Origin: Promicromonospora sukumoe 327MFSha3.1
GTDB lineage: Bacteria; Actinomycetota; Actinomycetes; Actinomycetales; Cellulomonadaceae
NCBI RefSeq assembly: GCF_000385135.1
Contig: NZ_ARQM01000013.1
Coordinates: 186,001 to 250,000 of the forward strand
DNA: 64,000 nucleotides
Direction of reading: 5' to 3'
Shown here: one piece after another, positions 57,845-64,000 of the stretch
Numbering within the stretch: position 1 is the first letter of the stretch
Layout: the number at the start of each line of letters is the position of its first letter
Made by a program: the position numbers and the translations under genes
Notes under the pieces: model-generated
The model's database searches: none
What the model was told of the DNA's origin: nothing
The model's input: only the letters and a program-made list of their open reading frames with translations

Positions 57845-58552
57845 TCAGGACAGTCCGCCGTCGATGTCGACGACGGCTCCGGACATGAAGGGGTTCTCGG
57901 CGAGGAACAGTGCGGCCTCGGCCGTCTCCCGTGCGGTGCCAGCACGCCCGACGGGCGCGGCGCCGGCCGCGAACTTCAGGTACTGGTCGTGCTCGGCGGG
58001 CGGGGTGCGGTCAGCGCGGGTGTCGATCCAGCCGGGTGAGAGCGCGTTGATGCGCACGGGCGCGATCTCCAGGGCGAGGGCCTTGGTCAGTGCCTCGACT
58101 GCCCCGTTGGCCACGGCGTACGGGGTGTAGCCGGCGGTGGGCTTGCGGTAGAGGTAGCCGGACATGAGGGTGATCGAGCCGTCGGGCGGGAGCAGGGGCA
58201 GTGCGGCCTTGACCGCGTGGTACTGGCCCCAGAACTTGCTCTCGACGAAGGTGCGCATGCGTTCCTCGCTGATGTCGGTGAAGCGTCCGCCCTCGGTGAT
58301 CGCGGCGAAGGCGAAGAGGTGGTCGAAGGGTCCGATCTCCGCGAACACCTGCCGGACTGCCTGGGCGTCGGTGACGTCCAGGACGCGGTAGGAGGCGGAG
58401 TCACCGAGGTTCTTCTGCGCGGTGCGCAACGTCTCCTCGGTGCGGCCCAGGATGACCACGCGGGCGCCGCGTTCGATGGCGAGCTGCGCGGTTGCGTAGC
58501 CGATGCCGGTGGCGCCGCCGGTGATGACGACGGTCTTGGTGTCCCAGTTCAT
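57845..58552 (-). CDS. SDR-fold oxidoreductase with Asn in place of the catalytic Lys
   Basis: A 235-residue SDR: VVITGGATGIGYATAQLA near 9, a C-terminal SGAVVDIDGG, and the catalytic helix YTPYAVANGAVEALTKALALEIAPVRINALSPGWIDT near 138-175. The Tyr is present but the usual YxxxK reads YAVAN, so Lys is replaced. The strand before it (ITLMSGYLYRK) keeps the Ser. Substrate unknown. Operon position between the SnoaL-like gene and an epoxide-hydrolase-like gene suggests that the three act on one small molecule (inference). Confidence 0.87.
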   Translation of the reverse strand: MNWDTKTVVITGGATGIGYATAQLAIERGARVVILGRTEETLRTAQKNLGDSASYRVLDVTDAQAVRQVFAEIGPFDHLFAFAAITEGGRFTDISEERMRTFVESKFWGQYHAVKAALPLLPPDGSITLMSGYLYRKPTAGYTPYAVANGAVEALTKALALEIAPVRINALSPGWIDTRADRTPPAEHDQYLKFAAGAAPVGRAGTARETAEAALFLAENPFMSGAVVDIDGGLS

Positions 58553-58596
58553 GATGGCCTTTCGTGATGGTGCGGTGGTGCGGTGGTGCGGCGCGG

Positions 58597-59463
58597 TCAG
58601 ATGCCGACACGGGCGAGGAACCCGCGGATGTAGCCGGTGATCGCGTCGAGGTGGCTCTCCAGGGCGAAGTGGCCGCTGGGCAGCAGGTGGATCTCCGTGT
58701 CGGGCAGGTCCGCGGCGAAGGCGGTGGCGCCGTCGGCGGCGAAGATGCCGTCACGTGCGCCCCAGACGGCCAGCAGCGGGACCTGCGAGCTGCGGAAGTA
58801 CTCGTGGACGGCGGGGTAGAGCGCGACGTTGCTGGGGTAGTCGCGGAACAGGGCCAGCTGCACCAGGTCGTTGCCCGGCCGGTCCAGCAGTGCCTGGTCG
58901 TGGGTCCAGGTGTCGGGGCTGACCACCGACGGGTCCTCGACGCCGTTGAGGTACTGCCACTTCGTGGACTCCAGCGACAGGGCGGCCCGCACACCCGGTT
59001 CGGTCTCGGCGTCCGGGGTGGTGGCGTAGGCGAACAGGCCGTCCCAGAAGGCGCGGACGAAGCCTGCCTCGTAGGCGTTGCCGTTCTGCGTGATGATCGC
59101 GGTGACGGCTTCGGGGTGGCGCAGTGCGAGCCGCCAGCCGATGGGGGCGCCGTAGTCCTGGACGTAGAGGGCGTAGCGGTCCAGCCCGAGCTGGTTCAGC
59201 AGCGCGTCGGTGGTGTCGGTCAGGTGCTCGAAGGTGTACTCGTAGTCGTCGACCGACGGTGCGTCGCTGAGGCCGAACCCGAGGTGGTCCGGGGCGATGA
59301 CGTAGTAGCTGTCGGCCAGCGCCGGGATGAGGTGGCGGAACATGAACGAGCTGGTCGGGAAGCCGTGCAGCAGCACGATCACGGGGTTGCTGGGGTTTCC
59401 GGCCTCGCGGTAGAAGACGGTCCGACCGTCGATGGTCGTGGTGCGGTGGTGGACGGTGATCAT
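58597..59463 (-). CDS. Epoxide hydrolase/haloalkane dehalogenase-like alpha/beta hydrolase
   Basis: A 288-residue hydrolase with HGFPTSSFMFRHLIPALADSYYVIAPDHLGFGLSD near 33-68 and a nucleophile elbow VQDYGAPIG near 100 carrying Asp rather than Ser, as in epoxide hydrolases and dehalogenases. The base His lies in LPSGHFALESH near 265. VWGARDGIF near 238 holds the acid. It probably opens epoxides or removes halide. It is followed by the SDR gene 44 bases later. Confidence 0.88.
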   Translation of the reverse strand: MITVHHRTTTIDGRTVFYREAGNPSNPVIVLLHGFPTSSFMFRHLIPALADSYYVIAPDHLGFGLSDAPSVDDYEYTFEHLTDTTDALLNQLGLDRYALYVQDYGAPIGWRLALRHPEAVTAIITQNGNAYEAGFVRAFWDGLFAYATTPDAETEPGVRAALSLESTKWQYLNGVEDPSVVSPDTWTHDQALLDRPGNDLVQLALFRDYPSNVALYPAVHEYFRSSQVPLLAVWGARDGIFAADGATAFAADLPDTEIHLLPSGHFALESHLDAITGYIRGFLARVGI

Positions 59464-59535
59464 GATTCCTCCTGGTTTTTCGGGTGGTTGGGCCGCTGGC
59501 CCGGGTGGTGGGCCGACGGGGGGTCTGTGGGTGGT

Positions 59536-60519
59536 TCAGTGGCGGGCGTGTCGCCGGGCGGCGGCCGTGATGCTGCCCAGGGCGATCGCGCCGATGAGTG
59601 CGGTGGCGGCGGCCACGGCGGCCCAGGCCCAGACCTGCCAGGCCGCTGGTTGGGTCGCGGTGAGCCAGCGGACGGCGTAGGTGGCGCTGGCGGCGGCGGT
59701 GAAGGTCAGTGCCCAGAAGCTGGGGCCGAACCGGAGGCGGCGGTAGCGGCCGACGAGCGCGAGCTGGAGCGCGACGAAGACGACGAAGGTGCCCAGCAGT
59801 GCGTCCTGCACGCCGTCGGGGGCGCTGCCTGTCATCGCGAACCAGGCGTTGCCGGCGACTGCGGGCGGAGCGCTGACGATGGCGAGGGTGGGCACGAGGG
59901 TGTCAGGCAGGGTGGGTCCCAAGGCGAGACGGGTCAGGACGATCGCGGTGATCAGTGCCCAGAACAGGACACCGACGGCGAACGCGGCCAGGGCGGCACG
60001 GTGCAGACCCACCTGGGCCAGGGCCTGCGCGGACAGCAGCCCGGTAGCGACGGTCGGCAGGAGGTAGCCGCCGTGGATCACCGCCACGTCGCGAGGCCGG
60101 GCGACCAGGGAGGCCAGGAACACCGCGGCGTAGAGCAGCCCGGCTGCCACGGCCACCAGGACGACGGCGGTTCCCGGGACGGGTGCCTCGGACGCGAGCC
60201 GGCCTCCGAGCAGGAGGGCGACGGCGGGTGCCAGTGCAGCGAACGGGCCGGTGACGGGGTCGACCAGGTCGGCTCGCAGTGCTCCGGCGCGGTGGGCGCC
60301 GATCGCCCAGCGAGTCAGGGTAGCGGCCCACAGGAGCAGCGCGGTGGCCCACAGGGCGAGCTCGATCACGGTCGGTGCGTCGAGGAAGGACTCGGCGGCG
60401 GTCCAGGTCCCGGCCAGGCCGGAGATCCCGAAGGCGGGCGCCAACGCGTTGGGCCGGGTCCGCGGCGTCGTGGGGTGCTCGATCTGCCCCGCCGGGCGGG
60501 GCGCTGCCTGCTGGGTCAT
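59536..60519 (-). CDS. TDT-family transporter (TehA/C4-dicarboxylate-like channel)
   Basis: A 327-residue membrane protein with about ten short hydrophobic helices. LAPAFGISGLAGTWTAAESF near 27, DPVTGPFAALAPAVALL near 85, and AIVSAPPAVAGNAWFAMTG near 205 are the TDT pattern of the tellurite-resistance/dicarboxylate transporter family, related to SLAC1 anion channels. Substrate unknown. Its ATG overlaps the TGA of the APC permease gene (ATGA). 72 bases separate it from the hydrolase gene. Confidence 0.85.
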   Translation of the reverse strand: MTQQAAPRPAGQIEHPTTPRTRPNALAPAFGISGLAGTWTAAESFLDAPTVIELALWATALLLWAATLTRWAIGAHRAGALRADLVDPVTGPFAALAPAVALLLGGRLASEAPVPGTAVVLVAVAAGLLYAAVFLASLVARPRDVAVIHGGYLLPTVATGLLSAQALAQVGLHRAALAAFAVGVLFWALITAIVLTRLALGPTLPDTLVPTLAIVSAPPAVAGNAWFAMTGSAPDGVQDALLGTFVVFVALQLALVGRYRRLRFGPSFWALTFTAAASATYAVRWLTATQPAAWQVWAWAAVAAATALIGAIALGSITAAARRHARH

Positions 60520-61844
60520 CTCAGCTCCTGGTGGGTGCGAGTAGCTCGATGGTGGGCTGGGCCGTGGTGAGTTGTGCGGTGGTGGGCTGGGCGCTGCCGC
60601 CGTACGAGGGCCGCGGCCAGGACTGCGACGCCGATGGCGGCGGGTGCGGCAAGGTGGGGCCCGGCGGGCACGAGCAGGGTGGCGACCGCGCCGGTGGCGA
60701 GCAGCGCCGTCCACCAGGCACGGGTGCCACGGGCCAGCAGGCGCAGTCCTGCGGCCAGGCCGAGGACGTACACGGGGACCTGCGACCCGGCGGTCAGCGC
60801 GACCAGGAAGGCGACGTCGACCGGAGTGGTCGCGGCCGCGGTGAGCGCGGCCGCCATGATCAAGGCCGGGACGGCCAGGGCGCGGGCCCGTATGGCCGGC
60901 CGTGCCGGATCGCCGCCGGACTGCGCGGCACCGGTCTCCACGAGGCTGCCTGCGTAGGCGGTCGCGTTGCCCGTGGCCACGGCGGCCGCGACCACGGCCG
61001 CCACCGTGACGCCAGGGCTGCCCAGCGCGAGGTCGAGCATCGCGGCCACCGGTGCCTCGGTCCCACCTGCGCGGGGTCCTAGTACGAGGATCTGCGGCAC
61101 CGCGACCAGGCCGTACAGCGTCGCGACGACCACGAGGGTCAGGGCGGTGACCCGGGGCAGGGTCCGTTCCGGGTCGCGGAGCGTTCGCGGGAAGGCCGCG
61201 GCGGCCTCCCACCCGGTCAGGACCCAGGTCAGCACCAGTGCGGCCTGCAGCACCCCGGTCCAGCCGTCGGGTGCGAGCGGGGTCAGGGCGGTGGTGTCGG
61301 CATGCGGTGCGGTCAGGGCAGCGGTGACCACCACGAGGGCGACCACGAGCCCGGTCAGCACCGGGACGAACGCACCGGTACCGGCGCGCCGTCCGATCGC
61401 AGCCACGACCGCGATACCCGTGATCCCGGTGGCGACCAGCAGCGTGGTCGTGCGCCCGCCACCAACGGCCTGGGCAAGGTAGGCGCCGCCGATCAGGCCG
61501 AGCGCGGGGATCCCGACGGGCACGCCGTACCGGAACCACGCCCCGGCTACCCGACCGGCCAGCGGCCCGAACGCCGTGGTGACGTACCCGACGATCCCTC
61601 CGGTCGCCCCGGTCCGCTCGATGGCCACGAAGGTGTGGGCGATCGGTACCGAGGCGACCAGCAGTGCGGCGAGCACGAGCAGGGAGGCCGGTCCGGCCGC
61701 CTGGGCCGCCAGGCCCGGGAGAGTGAGGATCCCGGGCCCGACGACGGCGGCGGTGTACAGCGCGGTACCGCGCAGCACACCCGCACCCCGGCGGGCCCCC
61801 GTGGGGGTCCCGGCCGGTCGGGCTGCCACCGGTGTCCTGGTCAT
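60516..61844 (-). CDS. APC-superfamily permease
   Basis: A 442-residue transporter with about 12 helices. It opens LRGTALYTAAVVGPGILTLPGLAAQAAGPASLL, the first half-helix signature of APC transporters (YjeH-like), with RTGATGGIVGYVTTAFGPLAGRVAGAWFRYGVPVG near 78-110. The cytoplasmic C-terminus is His/Arg-rich (HHRTTHHGPAHHRATRTH). Substrate is probably an amino acid or related amine, but not determinable. It sits between a hydrolase and a TDT transporter in the six-gene operon. Confidence 0.85.
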   Translation of the reverse strand: MTRTPVAARPAGTPTGARRGAGVLRGTALYTAAVVGPGILTLPGLAAQAAGPASLLVLAALLVASVPIAHTFVAIERTGATGGIVGYVTTAFGPLAGRVAGAWFRYGVPVGIPALGLIGGAYLAQAVGGGRTTTLLVATGITGIAVVAAIGRRAGTGAFVPVLTGLVVALVVVTAALTAPHADTTALTPLAPDGWTGVLQAALVLTWVLTGWEAAAAFPRTLRDPERTLPRVTALTLVVVATLYGLVAVPQILVLGPRAGGTEAPVAAMLDLALGSPGVTVAAVVAAAVATGNATAYAGSLVETGAAQSGGDPARPAIRARALAVPALIMAAALTAAATTPVDVAFLVALTAGSQVPVYVLGLAAGLRLLARGTRAWWTALLATGAVATLLVPAGPHLAAPAAIGVAVLAAALVRRQRPAHHRTTHHGPAHHRATRTHQELR

Positions 61845-61870
61845 GGTCCGCTCCCCTGCCCCTGGCCCGG

Positions 61871-62698
61871 TCAGCGGGACTCGGACGCGGTGGTGGTGCG
61901 GACGCCGCGCGCGGCGAGCCAGTCCAGGGTGTGGTCAGCGACCTGACGCCAGCCGGAGTCGATGGTCAGCGAGTGGCCACGGTCGGCGTACTGCTTCAGG
62001 TCGGTCCTGGCGGTCGAGTCGCCGTAGAGCTTGAACGCGGCGCGGGTGACGACGTCGGGCACGGTGTGGTCCTCCTGGCCGGAGACCAGCAGGAGCGGTC
62101 CCCGCTCGGTGTTGGCGGTGTTCACCTGGGCGGGCGAGTTCTTGGTGAAGTTCGCGAAGGCGGCCTCGAACAGCGGGCGGGCCGGCGACGGGATGGTGTA
62201 GCGGTCGAAGAGGTCGTCGGACTCCTGGCGGGAGACGGCGTTGCCGAACCCGTACCGGAACTGGTCCGCGGTCAGGGACACCGCCCGGCGCTTGTTGGCC
62301 GGGTTGCCCAGGGCCGGGAGGCCAGAGCGCAGCTGGGCGAACGGCAGGGGCTTGACGCCCTTGATCTGGGCCGGGTCGATGGCGATACCGGCGATGCCGT
62401 ATCCCTGGCCGAGGAGCTTCTGGGTGATCAGGCCGCCGAAGGAGTGGCCGATGATCACGGGCGCTGTGTCCAGGCCGTCGATGATCGCGGCGTAGTGGTC
62501 GACGATCTGGTCGATGCCGATGTCGGCGACGGCCTGCGGGTTGTTCCGGGCGGCCTGGATGGTCGTGGCCTCGTTCGGCCAGCCCGGGGCGACCGGTGCG
62601 AAGCCCTCGCGCTCGTACAGGTCGACCCACGGCTGCCACGAGGATGCGTGGAGCCAGAGGCCGTGGATGAAGACGATGGGGGTGCGGGTGGTGGTCAT
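61871..62698 (-). CDS. Alpha/beta hydrolase, first gene of the six-gene operon
   Basis: A 275-residue hydrolase: IVFIHGLWLHASSWQPWVDLYE near 8-29, nucleophile GHSFGGLITQKL (Ser near 86), LLLVSGQEDHTVPD near 205 with the acid, and His in DRGHSLTIDSGW near 242. The family includes esterases and the Ser-type perhydrolases. It leads the minus-strand operon hydrolase-APC-TDT-epoxide hydrolase-SDR-SnoaL and is divergent from a LuxR-type regulator across a 236-base promoter gap. Confidence 0.87.
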   Translation of the reverse strand: MTTTRTPIVFIHGLWLHASSWQPWVDLYEREGFAPVAPGWPNEATTIQAARNNPQAVADIGIDQIVDHYAAIIDGLDTAPVIIGHSFGGLITQKLLGQGYGIAGIAIDPAQIKGVKPLPFAQLRSGLPALGNPANKRRAVSLTADQFRYGFGNAVSRQESDDLFDRYTIPSPARPLFEAAFANFTKNSPAQVNTANTERGPLLLVSGQEDHTVPDVVTRAAFKLYGDSTARTDLKQYADRGHSLTIDSGWRQVADHTLDWLAARGVRTTTASESR

Positions 62699-62764
62699 CG
62701 GACTTTCCCTTCGGTGAGGGCCGCCGTTCGCGGCCCGGTTGTTTCTGACACCTGAAGGTTCGTC

Positions 62765-62791
62765 CGACAGTCGGGTCGTGAGGATCTGTCG
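62765..62791. promoter_or_regulatory. Dyad in the divergent promoter gap upstream of the six-gene operon
   Basis: CGACAG (62765-62770) and CTGTCG (62786-62791) are perfect arms with 15 bases between, embedded in longer imperfect repeats (GTTCGTCCGACAG, CTGTCGAACGACC). The gap 62699-62934 otherwise shows no gene. Its binder could be the LuxR-type protein divergent from the operon. Confidence 0.4.
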
Positions 62792-62934
62792 AACGACCTA
62801 ATGCGCGCCGGTGCAGTCAGGGCAGTCGTCCGACGCCGAGCCGGGGTCGTATGCGGTTGCGCCCGTCCCCGACCTCGCGGTCATCACCCGCAGAAGCGCT
62901 GCCGCTCGGGCCGTGCGCCTGGGAGAATCACGGC

Positions 62935-64000
62935 GTGGAAGAGCACCTTGTCGGGCGGGACGACGAACTTGCGCGTCTGGACGATCTGCTGGCGGGCCCA
63001 GGTGGGGCGCTGGTCCTACGGGGCGGTCCGGGGGTCGGCAAGAGCACGCTCCTGGACCGGGTCGTTCGCGGCGCGGCCGAGCGTGAGGTGCGCACGGTGC
63101 AGGCGATCGGCGCCGAGGCCGAGACCGGGCTGCCCTACGCCGGGCTGCACCAGGTGCTGTACCCGCTGGCACGGGCACTGGACGGCATGGACCCAGAGCA
63201 CACGCGGGTGCTGCGCAGCGTGCTGGACGGTCGCCAGGAGGACCGGCCCACCGGCGCGCTCCAGCTCGCCGTGGCGGTCCTCGACCTGCTGACGGTCTCC
63301 GCCGGCAACGGCGGGCTGCTGGTGGCCGCGGACGACGCGCAGTGGTTCGACGCACCGAGCGCGGACGTGCTGGCGATCGTGGCCCGGCGCCTGCCCGGCT
63401 CACCGGTCCACCTGGTCCTCGCCGCCCGTGACGACGCCGCGTCCGCGTTCGACACCGCTGGACTGCCCGAGTTGGTCGTGGGTCCCCTCGGCCCCGGTGC
63501 AGCCGCGGCCCTGCTCGACGAGACGCATCCCGCGCTGGACGCCGCCCTGCGCCAGCAGGTCCTCGACGAGGCCGACGGCAACGCCCTCGCCCTGGTCGAG
63601 CTGCCCCGTGGTGCCGGTTCGGTGGCCGGGACGGCGTCTGGCACGACGCTGGCGCTACCGCGCCGCCTGGAGCGTCTCTACGCCGAGCGGCTCGATCGGG
63701 TGCCCGCACCGGAGCGCGAGGAACTGCTGCGTGCGGCTCTGGACGGCGTGACCGCGGGCCGCGGGGCGGCGCGCGGCGGGGGTCGGTACACCGTCGACGA
63801 GTCCCCGGCCGCGGCACGTGAGGCGCTGGTCCGCCTCGATCCCGCCTCCGGGGCCTGGGCGTTCGCGCACCCGCTGGTGCGGTCCGCGGTGGTGTCGGCG
63901 GCGACCGCCAGGGAACGGCACGCGGCCCATCTCTACCTGGCCCGCTGGCACGTGCACGACGTGCAGCGCCGTGCGCTGCACCTCGCCGCGGGCACAGTCG
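62935..64000 (+). CDS. LuxR/LAL-type ATP-binding regulator, 3' end cut by the window
   Basis: The 355 visible residues start at GTG with GGGAG 9 bases upstream. EEHLVGRDDELARLDDLL opens an AAA/STAND ATPase domain; Walker A is VLRGGPGVGKSTLLDRV near 36, Walker B-like LLVAADDAQWFDAPSADVLAIVARRL near 130, and the sensor LVLAARDD near 163. RLVEL-type winged region follows and a helical domain begins near 300. Large LuxR (LAL) regulators look like this and end in a LuxR helix-turn-helix, here beyond the window. Divergent from the six-gene operon, which it probably controls. Confidence 0.85.
   Translation, partial: MEEHLVGRDDELARLDDLLAGPGGALVLRGGPGVGKSTLLDRVVRGAAEREVRTVQAIGAEAETGLPYAGLHQVLYPLARALDGMDPEHTRVLRSVLDGRQEDRPTGALQLAVAVLDLLTVSAGNGGLLVAADDAQWFDAPSADVLAIVARRLPGSPVHLVLAARDDAASAFDTAGLPELVVGPLGPGAAAALLDETHPALDAALRQQVLDEADGNALALVELPRGAGSVAGTASGTTLALPRRLERLYAERLDRVPAPEREELLRAALDGVTAGRGAARGGGRYTVDESPAAAREALVRLDPASGAWAFAHPLVRSAVVSAATARERHAAHLYLARWHVHDVQRRALHLAAGTV

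Overview
This is a 64-kb piece of a very GC-rich chromosome of a Gram-positive actinomycete. Third-position GC is extreme, there are Tat-type and plain lipoproteins, leaderless promoters, the actinobacterial form of the c-di-AMP riboswitch upstream of a cell-wall peptidase, and a CmtR/P-type ATPase pair of the mycobacterial kind. Gene content (CUT1 sugar importers without their own ATPase, sugar-acid dehydratases, a GH114-type lipoprotein) suggests a soil or plant-litter Micrococcales such as Cellulomonadaceae or Promicromonosporaceae; that placement is an inference. No rRNA, complete tRNA, CRISPR array, transposase or integrase gene was seen.

Layout. 1-5.3 kb: a sugar-acid operon (lipoprotein, two permeases, mannonate-dehydratase-like enzyme) with a 25-bp operator palindrome and a nearby FadR-type GntR regulator. 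5.4-17.1 kb: single genes and short operons, including a GH114-like lipoprotein, several SDR enzymes, a Cys-ended 54-aa peptide translationally coupled to a FrnE/DsbA oxidoreductase and a TetR regulator, a haloacid-dehalogenase-like enzyme, a flavin disulfide reductase and a DyP peroxidase. 17.2-22.8 kb: a type I sulfatase and a DUF4097 protein/hydrolase pair facing an HTH-MarR regulator across an array of GTTGC/GCAAC half-sites. 22.9-28 kb: a second CUT1 importer operon with an IclR regulator and an enolase-superfamily enzyme. 28.2-31.5 kb: transporter, membrane protein, M20 dipeptidase. 31.5-37.5 kb: SHOCT/DUF6325/CYTH genes, a MalT-like LuxR giant and a photolyase. 37.5-40 kb: an RsbQ-RsbP energy-stress pair. 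40-50 kb: HIT, Nudix, VanY under a c-di-AMP riboswitch, a quinone oxidoreductase/MarR pair, an enolase/MarR pair, and small enzymes.

50-57 kb is a metal and metalloid resistance block: cmtR with a P1B ATPase, an ArsR-arsenate reductase fusion, a second arsC, a Cys-tailed flavoprotein and another ArsR. At 57.1 kb lies the 3' third of a tRNA gene, its terminator, and an array of GTGGCA repeats, read here as one end of an integrative island running towards higher coordinates. The island carries a six-gene operon (SnoaL-like protein, SDR, epoxide-hydrolase-like enzyme, TDT and APC transporters, alpha/beta hydrolase) divergent from a LuxR-type ATPase regulator that runs off the window.

Regulation is largely local: most regulators sit beside their targets with a visible palindromic operator. 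About ten genes, many of them regulators, have a TAnnnT-like hexamer about 6 bases before the start codon and no Shine-Dalgarno sequence, so leaderless transcription is common here. Several intergenic gaps hold long, almost loop-free palindromes, one of them a perfect 64-bp inverted repeat.
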